64,000 bases of DNA, taken from NCBI GenBank assembly GCA_027422505.1, contig JAPQWV010001582.1, positions 17,253 through 81,252 on the forward strand, written 5' to 3'. How positions within the stretch are numbered: position 1 is the first letter of the stretch; every line of letters begins with the position of its first letter. Positions 12,171-22,375 of the stretch are shown here, piece after piece. The notes beneath the pieces were generated by a model that was given only the letters and a program-made list of their open reading frames with translations, had not been told where the DNA came from and searched no databases. Both the position numbers and the translations under genes were made by a program. Source of the stretch: Craterostigma plantagineum. Taxonomy: Eukaryota > Streptophyta > Magnoliopsida > Lamiales > Linderniaceae.

Positions 12171-12893
12171 TGTTGGGTTTTTAGTGGGCTAATGGGCCAT
12201 TGGGCCTAAAGAGGGAATGACCCACTTAATAAAAGCAGTCCCAGTTTTAATTAAACAGGGAGCCATAGGATGTCAGAACACGAAACTGTTTAAAGATTAC
12301 GAATCTACGTTTCATGGAGAATCTAAGGAATTTTAATACGCTCAAAACCGATATCGGGTGAATGAAAAATTAACTTTCGAAATTGGCCGAATAACAATTA
12401 AAATGGTTGATAGTGTATTAATGAGGGAATTATGTGTCCCACGTTGGTTAGACACTAAGAAAATCTTCACTATAAATATAGAAATCCATGTGGATTTATT
12501 CAAAAGGATTGCCTAGTGAATGGGCTTGAATGGGCTTGAAATGGGCTTGAGAAAATTGGGTGACTTTTGGCCCAAATAATAGCCCGGGTGCGAGTCGGTG
12601 CCTCGCACGGAGCACTGAGCCCGTGCCCGAGACCGATCCCGAGCCGTGCCAAAGTGCGCAAGGGGCGTTTTCGCATGCCGTATCGGAGCATTGAGGAGTT
12701 TAAATTTATGCTTCGATGAGCAGTGATGCCACTGATGACATGGCAGCTTGACTGACGTGGCGTATGTCGCGTGGGTAGGTGAAGATGATGTGGCATTGGC
12801 AGCCCAACTGAAGTGGCATGATTCATCGGATCAATGGGCCGCAGTGGACTGTTGGACTGATCTGGCCCAATCCTAATAACTGTCGGTCGAGCC
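12171..12893 (+). repeat. LTR-like sequence, probably 5' LTR start of the host copia
   Basis: It starts TGTTGGGTTTTTAGTGGGC, carries a promoter-like ACTATAAATATAG near 12469, and lies upstream of the copia gag at 15079. The right end is not defined: the LTR is interrupted by the hAT at 12902 and probably resumes at 14387. No second copy is present to prove it. The minus-strand open frame at 12500-12826 has no recognisable product. Confidence 0.35.
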
Positions 12894-13220
12894 GCCGGTG
12901 GTAGACATGCCCAACTTCAACCTTAACCAGCGGTTGAAACCGCCAATCGTCGGTACGAAATCGCCGGTTACGATTAATCGGCACCAAGTGTAATCGGCAA
13001 CCGTGAAGTGCCGGTTACGGGGCGGTTGGCCCATTCGACCAACCGCCAATCGCCAATTAGGCGGTTAATCGGGGTTAGATTATTAAAAAAAAAAAGAAAT
13101 TCAAAATTCAACGCCGCCGTTGGAATGAAAATAAAAATTAGAAAAAAGAAGGAAATAGCCGTTGTAACCGGCGGTTAACCGGGCTAACAGCCAGTTACAA
13201 CGGCTCCAAAGCCAAAATTC

Positions 13221-13361
13221 TATAAAAACCCACCCCACACACCACTCTTGTCACTCTCTATCTCTCAATCTCTCTCTCTAGCTCTCAATCTCCCTCTCTC
13301 TCTCTCTCTATCTCTCTCTACTCCTCTATCTCTCAATCTCTCTCTCTCTAATAACACCCCC
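13221..13361 (+). promoter_or_regulatory. TATA box and CT-rich leader inside hAT
   Basis: TATAAAAA at 13221-13228 is followed about 25 bp later by a long (CT)n-type tract (13247-13350), a layout common in plant 5' leaders. An ATG follows at 13362. This could be a captured gene promoter or the element's own promoter. Confidence 0.45.
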
Positions 13362-13574
13362 ATGACACACCACCACGGCCTGCCACCTCCCATACGGTCC
13401 CGCTACCCACCTACACCACCACCCACCACATGCGCCACCGCCGTCGCCCACGCGCCACCACCATGCGCCGCCACCACCACTACAGTCCGCCGCCTCCCAC
13501 AGCCGCGCCGACCACCGCCACGCCCTCTATCGCCGCGCCGACCACAGCCGGAGATTTCGATTTTCGATTTTTGA
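13362..13574 (+). CDS. Small Pro/Ala/Thr/Arg-rich ORF inside hAT, unknown
   Basis: I do not recognise this 70-codon frame. It starts at the first ATG after the TATA box and CT-rich leader and ends at a stop after 13571. The product would be low-complexity (PPPIRSRYPP, then many Pro, Ala, Arg), without a domain. An overlapping frame at 13430-13807 continues into duplicated sequence (SGFARAWLP type). It may be the first exon of a captured gene or chance coding in GC-rich DNA. Its placement after a promoter-like layout is the only argument for it. Confidence 0.2.
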   Translation: MTHHHGLPPPIRSRYPPTPPPTTCATAVAHAPPPCAATTTTVRRLPQPRRPPPRPLSPRRPQPEISIFDF

Positions 13575-13819
13575 AGAAGTGTGGCTTCGCCCATTCAGAG
13601 CTTCAACAAGTCCAGGCGCCAGGTGCGTTAGCAACGTGTGAGATATTGAGTTGTGACGAATCAAGTGAGTCCGTTCCGCATTCGCGCCTGGACTTGTTGG
13701 AGCCTTTCACGGACGAAGCCCATGTCGGGTCAAGTGAGATACATATTTTTTTCAAAGGAAAGGAGATTTCGAAGAAGAGTGGCTTCGCCCGTGCATGGCT
13801 TCCATAAGTGCGGCGTAAG

Positions 13820-13920
13820 GACGAAGCCTTTCGCTTCCGCGCCTGCACGTGTTGAAGCCTTTCTCGGACGAAGCCTTTCGCTTCCGCGCCTGCACGTGTT
13901 GAAGCCTTTCTCGGACGAAG
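13820..13920. repeat. 47-bp tandem duplication inside hAT
   Basis: A 47-bp unit beginning ACGAAGCCTTTCGCTTCC starts at 13821 and again at 13868, with a partial third start at 13915. A looser duplication also links 13553-13600 with 13763-13802 (GAAGAAG...GTGGCTTCGCCC). The interior of this hAT therefore grew by local duplication. Confidence 0.8.
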
Positions 13921-14386
13921 CCCCTGTCAGGTACTTGAAGTTCAAGAGGCGGCAATCGGATTCGGACCGGACCGGACCGGATGGAGAATGAAAAGAAAAC
14001 TTCTCATCTCACCATATTTTGTTTTAATTTGTGTATTGTATTGTAAAATTGGTTCAATTAAAATTTTATACTACAATTGTTTCTTAAATATTGTACACTT
14101 TTTAAGTGTCTTACAAATTTTATAGTACATTTCGATCGATAATTAGACCAAATAATATACCAAACCAAACATTTTGTTGGAACATGAATATTTAAGAATA
14201 AACAATTTCCGGCGGTTATAACCGCCAACCGCCGATTAACCGTAACTGGCGGCTATCCAACCGCCGATTAGACTAACCGTCAACCGGCGGCGGCTAACCG
14301 TCAATCGCCCCCAGCCGGTTAGACGATGGACTAACCGTCAACCATCGGTTATGGTTAATCGGTAGTTGGGCAAGTCTAGCCGGTGG

Positions 14387-15078
14387 GACAGGTCGAAAAA
14401 TCGTGTCTGTCGGTCTGTCGAACCAGGCCGTCAAATTAAACGATAGTCCAGAAGTTGTACACTACTGCATTCTGACCCCTAGACTAAAAAGTCAAAATAA
14501 CAGAAGCAGTCCAGCAAGTTCATGAATTTGCGATTAAGCCCCTGCGAGATAAAGTATACAAATAGACCCCCATATTAGTTGAAAAAATCATTCACTCCAA
14601 CCCACGAAATTTGCATATCTCTCTCCAAAACTCCCCAATTTCCCGAAGTAAGAAAAATTCGATTTCCAGTACGATTCACCGGAAAACTCGAATCGTTGTG
14701 CTGCGATTACAAGCTAGATGTCGTTGTATATTGGGGACTATTGCTGCTAATTGAAAGCACTGAATATGGGAGCGATTTCGTCTTATGGATAGTGTGTCAA
14801 ACACACGCCTCGACCTTTCACTCTACGACGTTCACTGTCATGGATAATCTTGACAATGCTCAAAATGTTCGCCATGTGGTGTTTACTCGGACTCGCATTA
14901 GCAGTTTTCGTGTACTAGTCCTCACTCATTGTAAGTTTGTTTGAAGATAGCACTCCATCTTCTGACTACGTTCAAGATAACTACTACTACAAATCAATCC
15001 GACGTTCCATCTGCCGCCGACCAAACCGCAACCGAAAAACTATAATCGTAAGACAAAATCTTTGTTCGTGATCTGATC
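14387..15078 (+). other. Probable rest of LTR and leader of host copia
   Basis: This lies between the hAT target duplication and the copia gag start. It includes a 121-codon open frame (14579-14944) with no recognisable domain. No primer-binding site of standard type is visible. Taken as the continuation of the LTR/leader begun at 12171, with low certainty. Confidence 0.3.
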
Positions 15079-16374
15079 GATGGCAACCAATGCAGCAACG
15101 ATCCCTGCCAGCAACCACGCCGAACGTTCTGCCAAGTTCAACGGGACAAGGTTCAAATGTTGGCAGCAAAAGATGATGTTCTACCGATGACGCTCCACCT
15201 GATCTGATTCTTGAAAGAGACTGCCCTACGGTGACAGAAGTCGCCCCACTAGCTGACGGTGAAAACCCTAACGACGATTATACTGCTCGTGTTGCTCAAT
15301 CTGAGCAAGAAAAGGTTGCGTTAGATGCATAGAATTATAATGATTTCATGTGCCGCAACTATATCGTGAACGCGTTAGACGATTCACTATACAACATCTA
15401 TGCAGTGGGTACGACTGCAAAAAATTTGTGGGACTCGTTGGACAAGAAGTATAAGACCGATGATGTGGGATCGAGAAAGTTCATCGTCGGCAAATTCTTG
15501 AATTTTATGATGACCGACTCTAAGCCGGTGCTGGATTAAGTCCGAGATCTGCAGCTGATTAACCACGATATTCATACTTAAAATATGCAGATCAGTGAAA
15601 CCTTTCAGGTAGCTACGATAATCGAGAATCTGCCGCCTCTGTGGAAGGATTTCAAGAATTACCTCAAGCACAAACGAAAGGAGATGGGGCTCGGCTTCGG
15701 ATCGAGGAAGATAACCAAAAGAACGAAGACAAGAATAAAAGAGGCAGTATGGAGGTGGGAGCCAACTTGGCCGAGCCGGGCTATGGCACAAGCGGAAAAG
15801 GCCAGGTCCGCTGCAAAAGAAGCAAGACCCGAATTCCAAAATATTTAAGGGCCAATGATATAACTGTGACAAACCTCGGCATATGACCAAGGATTGTCGT
15901 AAGAAGAAGAGAGTTAATAAGACTCGTGCACATACTGAAGAGAAGCAGCTGGTGATGGACATGTCGGAGCTAGATCTGACTGCTGGTACATTTACAGCAG
16001 AGCAACGCGCCACCTTCTCTCCGACAAAGAAATGTTCTCCACCTACACGCCTGTTTCGGGTAGGACGCTCTGTATGGGGAATGGGTGACGTCCAACATTG
16101 TAGGATTGAGACGGGTGGTGCTAAAGATGACCTCAGGCAAGGAGGTGACGCATGTGGACGGGCTGCATGTCCCAGACATCTGCAAGAACCTGGTGTCCGC
16201 CGCTCTGCTTAGTAATGCTACATTTAGACAAGTGTTTGAGGCTGGAAATATGTACTGACAAAAATGGTCATTTTATTGGCAAGGGTTACCTCGAGAAGGG
16301 CCTTTCTAAGTTATCCGTAATGCCTGTAAAACACGCGATTAAGCTCGCTGATAATAATAAAGCTAGTTTATCAG
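15079..16374 (+). pseudogene. Ty1/copia gag and protease, 5' half of the host element
   Basis: Gag begins MATNAATIPASNHAERSAKF at 15079 and continues through LWDSLDKKYKTDDVGSRKF (about 15427-15483) with stops at 15330, 15537 and 15580 and a frame change after 15180. A knuckle-like C-x2-C...H-x4-C segment (NCDKPRHMTKDC) spans about 15855-15900. Protease-region sequence follows (near 16080-16250, LHVPDICKNLVSAALLS), ending in LADNNKASLSV at about 16372. There the Athila LTR begins. The same polyprotein resumes at 37639 with [10 protein letters not shown], the integrase zinc-finger end, so one copia element was split by the gypsy insertion. Non-functional. Confidence 0.85.
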
Positions 16375-16545
16375 TACATTAATTATAGCAGTGAAGTGGG
16401 ATATAGTAGATTATTCTTCATTATTTCTTGTATTTATATGCTCTATTTACACCTATTTGCACATTGTAGGACCTCAGGACGGCTATCGGGCGAAAAGGAG
16501 CGAAAACGAGGAAGAACGAGCAAGTTACGATGCTGACAGGGAGGA

Positions 16546-16836
16546 GTCATGGCCGTGAAGCCTGTGCTCCAGGCCGCTATTATATGCCGAGGCCAAACTT
16601 CAAGTCAGTTACGGCCGTGAAGCCTTGTGCACCAGGCTGTGACTAAAGTGCGAGATCACAGTTTAAGATCGTCATGGCCGGACACATGCACGAGGCCGTG
16701 CAAAGGTGCGAGATCAAATATCAAGGATGTCACGGCCATGACGCCTTGTGCACCAGGGTCTGACTGAAGTGCGAAAGCAATGAAATCAATTCAGAAGAGT
16801 GTCACAGCCGTGAAGGTCCATGTTTTTGACCGTGAA
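16546..16836. repeat. CACGGCCGTG dyad cluster in Athila 5' LTR
   Basis: About ten full, half or mutated sites (e.g. TTACGGCCGTGAAGCC near 16610, TCACGGCCATGA near 16728). Several are decayed relative to the 3' LTR copy at 36369-36663, where more are perfect. The cluster ends about 15 bp before the TATA box. Confidence 0.8.
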
Positions 16837-17490
16837 TGGTTCGAATTTCATTATAAAAGCCCAATTTGGACTCAAGAATGGGGGACCAATCAGAACTTAA
16901 CCCTAATCATAAAGAGATGAAAAAGAACGGTGAAGAACAGAGAAAACTTTCTCCAGAAGCACAAGAGACGGATCAACAACGATTTCACTCCGAATTGAAC
17001 GAGGAACAGATATTCATCCACGATACCACCCCAGATCCGTAGGAAAGATTATGAGTCCCCCATCCTTGTTTTTTATTTCTTTCGTTGTTTTTCTATTAAT
17101 TATGAGTAGCTAATTTCTCTTTTTGTATGGGAATAGATGAACAGTAGGTCAATTCGTATTTAAGACATATATTTTACCATGACTCGTGTATGTTGACTAT
17201 TTATTTATCTATGGAAGTGTTTCTTTGCCTCAATATGTCTATGTGTTGAAGTGAATCTGTGGTAAATCGTTTAGGGCGATAGGTAAACAACGATTAGGCC
17301 GTTCATAGATGATAGGATTCGAGTATAGGGTGAAAGCAAATACTCGGTCCTCGCCGTTAGAAATTATTGAATCTTAGATTCCCACGAACGTCTAGGGCGA
17401 TAGTAAATTCGGGGGTGAATAGAAAATTACTGCGATTTAGTCAAGAATCACGTATGAGCTATATTTTATTGTCTTAGTCGATAGTACCTA

Positions 17491-18519
17491 GCGGTAGGGT
17501 TGCAAACGAATCGAATCGAGTCGAATACCACTGTATTCTATTTGTCTTCTTACTTTTCGAATATCCACATTCATATTCTTTTATTATTCGAATACTAAAA
17601 TTGATCATATTCTATTTGATAATATATTCGAATATATTTGCGAATATTCGAATATTCGGAAACGAATAATTTCTTTTCAGAAAACCCGTTTTATAAAAAA
17701 AAATAATAAAGCAAAAAAAAATACATAGTGGATGAAATATGCGGTTACGACATCGAAAGAAAAACGTAGGAAAAAACATATCATTAGTTTATCCAATACA
17801 TCATAAGAAAGCACAAAAAAGAAATATTTCATGAATTCAAACAATAATTGTTTTCCTTAGATTGCTTATATTATCACCCATGCAATACCACATCAACCGA
17901 TTCTTCTTCTATCTATAGAATAATAAGAAATTTATTAATAATCATGAAATATATTACGGCGTAATAAATGAAAAATAATGATATGTGATCTTGCAATAAT
18001 GATCTATCAAGTGATAATGTCCCCTAAGTGATATATAAGAAAGTAAAAATAAACTTATTACATATGCCATAATAGGCTTATTGATTCCGTGAAGTTGTCG
18101 GATCCTATATGCTCCACATATCAAGACTTATACCCTATCAAAAGATAACTTAGCATGATAAGGGTCTAAAACTCGACTCCCAGCACTAAACGTAGCCTCT
18201 TATGCCACTTTGCTAACAGGAATAGCTAAAACATCGCTAGCCAATACATATTCTTTTAAGTATTTCATTCATATTAATATAGTTTAACTACAAGTATTTA
18301 TATACTGTATATGATTTAATATATATTATATTATTCGAATCGAATATTCTAAAAAGATTCGAATCGACTATTCCCATGTTGTATTCATATTCGGAAATTA
18401 TTTGAATCGAAAAAATATTCTTAGTCGGATTTGATATTCTAATATCTCGAATCCGAATCCAAAATTTCGAAACGAATTTCGAATAGAACAAAAGATTCGA
18501 TTAATTTGCAACCCTGCGG
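17491..18519. mobile_element. Ac-like hAT element, internally deleted, in the 5' LTR
   Basis: The element is 17495-18515 (1021 bp): left end TAGGGTTGCAAACGAATCG, right end read inversely AGGGTTGCAAATTAATCG. These resemble the TAGGGATGAAA-type ends of maize Ac. The 3' LTR at about 37313-37320 shows the unoccupied site (CCTAGCGGGATTCG). Comparison shows GCGG duplicated on both sides (17491-17494, 18516-18519), shorter than the 8 bp usual for hAT, so the duplication has probably decayed. Subterminal regions are filled with ATTCGAAT-type repeats in both orientations. A remnant of transposase is kept on the minus strand. Confidence 0.88.
18080..18255 (-). pseudogene. hAT transposase C-terminal dimerisation fragment
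   Basis: Read on the minus strand, the sequence encodes LASDVLAIPVSKVA, a stop, then EATFSAGSRVLDPYHAKLSF, a second stop and VLICGAYRI. This follows the hAT family C-terminal dimerisation region (typically ...ILAIPVSSVASESAFSTGGRVL...LICAQ.WL). Only this piece of transposase remains, with two in-frame stops. It shows that the 1-kb hAT is a deletion derivative of an autonomous element. Confidence 0.78.
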
Positions 18520-18848
18520 GATTCGAATCCAGAGCATACTATTTTTATCTGCAAACACTCATATCAGTTTTAGTCATGTTCTCTCAATCTCTCATTGCAT
18601 TAGGACTGATCTTTTAGGATAGTTCGTAGTATAAACAATTTGCGCACTTTATTTAAGCTAGATATTGAGTCGATAGATTATAACTAGTAATCAAGTTTAT
18701 TCTTCGTGTCCGATACTCGTCTACTCACCTTAATACCCTACAAACGATAGGTCCACTGCCTATCGAACGTCGGTGATAATAACTACGTATTCGTTTTATT
18801 TATCACTTTCGCACCTGCACTTTACAATAGTACAACGCTTGTCGATCA

Positions 18849-19185
18849 CCAAGAGTATGATCATGCGGCATCAGATTTCTTCGATGACTCTGTTCGTCAT
18901 TCCCAGCATTACTGTCAGAGTTATCATCACTGGCATTGCTTTCATCTCTTAGTTGAACATTTTTCCCCTTCGTCTTCTTGTACGGTCTTCACTAGGCGAG
19001 ATGGAATATCTTTATCTTGGCGTCGATAGCTTGATCTAACCAATCTAAGTCATCACCTGCAAATGCATTGGAATTATTCTCTCTTGTCCATTCATCTAGA
19101 ATATCATCATCGTGAAATATATGATTGAGATCGATCGGATAGCAGTAGTCGATGCTTGGAGCCTGATCGATGACAGAGGAACAAC
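18849..19185 (-). pseudogene. Antisense coding-like fragment between LTR and gag
   Basis: Where an Athila element should have its primer-binding site and leader, the minus strand instead reads as an acidic coding-like segment: DLNHIFHDDDILDEWTREN, DDLDWLDQAIDAKIK, then after stops KGKNVQLRDESNASDDNSD. The composition resembles the acidic C-terminal tail of hAT-type transposases, but no defining motif is present. Probably a separate inserted fragment. Confidence 0.35.
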
Positions 19186-20661
19186 TTCATTAGAGGCAAA
19201 ACGAGATTAAGACGCCAGGCGTGTTCAGAGTGAGTGAGGAGACGGCCACGAATGCCAAATTCGAGGCGCTCCAACAACATATCGTGGCGATGAATTCGCA
19301 GCTGCAGACGGTGATTGGCGCACTACTTCCAAAAGCCGGGCAGACAAAGCCTGTGAACGCCATGACGACCACTGCACCATCGCCACACATCGTACATACC
19401 GTTGTGTGGGATTTGTGGCGCAGCCCACGAGACGTCCGAATGCCAACTCGGGCAACCTCTAGAGCACGTAGACTACATGGGGTACTACCAAGGGGGCCAG
19501 CGGAGTTACCAGCCTCGAGCGCATCCCAACTTGGCGTATGGGAATCAGAATCACCATGGGTAAGGACCACCAGGATTTTAGCCTAGACCGTCCGGTTTCC
19601 AAAGCGGGGCGCCACGACAGTACCAGAATGCGCTCGTGGTCAGGATCTGACGATATGAGGGAGATGAAGGACGTGATGAAGACTCTCCTCACGAATTTCA
19701 GCAACACCACCGAGGCTCACTAGTCGAATGACAAAGATTGAGAAGTATATGGAAGCCAACAACGTACATGCCCAGAACACTAATGCCTCTATCAAGAAGT
19801 TGGAGCGACAAGTGGGCCAGATGGCGAAGCAGTTGGCGGGGCGAACTCAATGATCACTCCCAAGCTACACCGAGCCAAATCCCAAGGAGTATTGCAAGGC
19901 GGTAACCTTGAGAAACGGGAGAGAGTTGCAGGAGGTATCAGCCAAAAAGAAATTGAATGCGAAGGATGATTTCGAGGTCCACGATGAGCCAGAGGTGTAG
20001 GGAAGCAAAGGCGACGATGTCGAGAAGACCGAGGCTGAGAAGGATAAGGACGAGCCTGAAAAAAATGCCCGAAAGAGATGGCGCGACCAACAGTGAAGTC
20101 GTACCAGCCAACGATTCCCTATCCAGCTCGGTTGAAGAAGGACAAAGACGAGGCGCAGTTCGGTAAATTTATGAGTATGTGCAAAGAATTACATATTAAC
20201 TTAACTTTGTTGAAGCTATTATGCATGCAGATGCCCATTTTCACTAAGTTCCTGGACTGCTGACGAACCGACGGAAGCTTGAACATGTCTCTACCATATG
20301 TCTACGAGGAGAGTATTCGGCGATACTCTAGAGCAAGATCACGAAGAAGCTTAAGAACTCAGGGAATTTCACTATTCCTTGTCTTATAGGCGATTTAGTA
20401 ATCAAACATGCATTAGCTGATCTAGGAGCTAGCATTAATTTAATATCGTATTTCATGTTAGCGCTTAGGATTAGGCAAACCGCAAACCACTAGGATGATC
20501 CTCCAATTAGCCAATAGGTCGTTAAAATTCTCGAGGTGTTATCGATGATGTCCTAGTTAAAGTCGATAAGCTTGTGATTGTTGCTGATTTTGTTATATTA
20601 AACATGGAGGATAATGATAATGTCCCGTTGATTCTAGGACGATCATTCTTAGCTATGGCGA
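19186..20661 (+). pseudogene. Athila-like gypsy gag and protease, first part
   Basis: Fragmented by many stops and frame changes. Recognisable pieces: a zinc-knuckle-like CGICGAAHETSEC near 19408, a Gln/Tyr-rich stretch (YQGGQRSYQPRAHPNLAYG), the helical VHAQNTNASIKKLERQVGQM near 19760-19820, CKAVTLRNGREL near 19895, then the protease with PYPARLKKDKDEAQFGKF (about 20117) and the active-site DLGASIN at 20419-20439. DLGAS is the normal protease motif in Athila elements. The frame ends at ILGRSFLA just before 20656, and the next codons appear after the solo LTR at 27311. Ordinarily gag builds the particle and the protease cuts the polyprotein; here both are dead. Confidence 0.85.
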
Positions 20662-20689
20662 TTTAATACCCGTAAGTTTTAATACGGGG

Positions 20690-20930
20690 TCTTCGATATA
20701 CATTAGTTTTGTAATTAGCAGCTTTTGAGGTAGGACATGTTTACAAATGCATATAAGTTTTCATAGTATAATATAAAACTCATCAAAGGTTTCGTAGAGG
20801 TGTAAGTTTTCGTGGGAGAATAACCTTTGGGCTAGGCTAGAAAGTTTTCGTGATTTGCTTTACACTTAGAATTCAAAATTTTCGTGGTAAGACATTGGTG
20901 CAAAAAAGTTTTCGCATTGTGCTTTACTAA
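20690..20930. repeat. AAGTTTTCG-type motif field, left part
   Basis: Short units such as TAAGTTTTCGTGG, AAAGTTTTCGTGATTTGC and AAAGTTTTCGCATTGTGC recur about every 50-60 bp. The same kind of motif resumes after the Mutator-like insertion, which supports the view that both parts are one LTR. Confidence 0.7.
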
Positions 20931-21469
20931 GGGATTAAAGTATGCAATATATTACGTTTAAATTAAGCTTTCATACACACATAAAATAAGGGAAGATTTC
21001 TGTTCAGGCCCTAGTAAAGTTTCCATTAAGCCGTCAGTCCCTGTCAGAAAATGGTTAAGTTTAGGGGACCTACTTTTGTAAAAAACAGAGTAAAGGACCC
21101 AAAAATATACATTGACGAAAATACCCCTTGCCCTTTTTTTCCAGCGGGAACTCGCGACATGCTGTTTTGGTCTTATATGAAGCGTTACTTTTACTTCTTT
21201 ATTTGTTACACAGGTACAATATATTGTTACTATAGAAAATAGTCGTTATTTTTCAACAATATTGTGTTACTTTCCTACTGCAAAACGTTATCAACAGGAT
21301 TTTTTTTTCATTTAACGATCGAACTCATTTTTCTTACACTGAATCGATCAAAAAAAATCCGACTACTCCATCCAACCGATTCGACGTGTCATGTTGGATT
21401 CATTATGACTTGGACGACGAACGAGGTAGTTGCTTGTCTAATTAGGGTGCAAATTCGAGAACATAATGG

Positions 21470-22375
21470 TTAATCGAATCTTGATTTCGACATAAATTGC
21501 AAGTAATCTGTATAAATTCGATGTACCCATGAGAAATCGAGGTCTATTTTACCTTATTGAGTCAAAAACGCCGATATTTATGCAGTTTTCATCTGCTTTT
21601 TAGTGTCGTTTGTGGTTTACGTTATATTTCTCGCGGTGCATTTGCTTGAATGCAGAATGTGTTATTTTCGACTAATAAAGTGTTATTAATGTTCATCGGT
21701 ATGTTACTAATAAGTCATATATGGTTATTAAACATGAAACACTTGTTATTTTATTTTCTGTTATAAGTATTTCTTTTTTACACGATTTAGGGAAAATATA
21801 ATATACGTTTCTTGCAACTAATCAATATCAATTCGAGGTACCCATGAGAAATTGAGGTCTATTTGACCTTATTGAGCCAATGACGACGTGATTAATGCAC
21901 TTTTCATCTTATTTTAGTGTCGTTTGTGATTTTCGTTTTATTCCTTTCGATCCATTACTTGTATACAGACTGTGTTATTTACGACAAACAATGTGTTATT
22001 ACCTCTCAGCGACATGTTACTTCTAAGTCACAATTTGTTATTAACCATAGACATTTGGTATTTTTTGCTATGTTATAAGTATTTCTTTTTTACACGATTT
22101 AGGGAAAATATAATATACGTTTCTTGCAACTAATCGGTATAAATTCGAGGTACCCATGAGAAATTGAGGTCTATTTTACTTTATTGAGTCAATAACGACG
22201 CGATTTATGCAGTTTTCATCTGTTTTTTAGTGTCGTTTGTGATTTTCGTTCTTTTTATCCCGATCCATTATTTGCATACAGAATGTGTTATTTAAGACAA
22301 ACAAGACATTATTAACTTTCAGCGATGTATTATTTTTTAGTCAACATTTGTTATTACCCTGAAGACATTTGTTAT
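21470..22375. repeat. 312-bp tandem repeat array, left block
   Basis: The anchor CCCATGAGAAAT occurs at 21526, 21841 and 22153, giving periods of 315 and 312 bp. Each unit also carries a series of GTTATT/GTTACT words spaced about 25 nt apart. The open frames reported by translation here are by-products of the repeat. Confidence 0.88.

Larger units (their letters stand above)
12894..14386. mobile_element. hAT-type DNA transposon with perfect 8-bp target duplication
   Basis: The element itself is 12902-14378 (1477 bp). Its left end is TAGACATGCCCAACTT and its right end read inversely is TAGACTTGCCCAACTA. The flanks 12894-12901 and 14379-14386 are both GCCGGTGG, a perfect 8-bp duplication typical of hAT insertion. 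Both subterminal regions (12910-13080 and 14200-14360) are packed with AACCG/CGGTT units, reminiscent of the repeated subterminal transposase sites of maize Ac. No transposase domain is recognisable inside. The interior instead has a TATA-like site, a CT-rich leader, a Pro/Ala-rich frame and duplicated segments, so it is non-autonomous. Confidence 0.88.
16375..18848 (+). repeat. 5' LTR of Athila-like gypsy element, interrupted by hAT
   Basis: The sequence matches the 3' LTR (36180-37638) almost throughout, from AATTATAGCAGTGAA near 16382 to CGTGTCGATCA-type ends at 18848. Without the hAT insertion its length is about 1.45 kb, the same as the 3' copy. The first 10-20 bp of the 3' copy (TGATAAACG...) are missing or changed at the left edge, so the exact junction is uncertain. 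TATAAAAG at 16852-16859 is the likely promoter and lies directly downstream of the CACGGCCGTG-type dyad cluster. Confidence 0.88.

Noticed and set aside
14579..14944. 121-codon frame as a host gene
   Set aside because: No domain, no homologous pattern, and it lies between an LTR-like start and copia gag, so leader or LTR sequence is more likely.
15387..16013. 208-codon minus-strand frame
   Set aside because: It is antisense to copia gag; the plus strand shows gag blocks and a zinc knuckle-like motif.
18288..18491. 67-codon minus-strand frame rich in Ile, Ser and Asn
   Set aside because: It translates the ATTCGAAT subterminal repeats of the hAT element.
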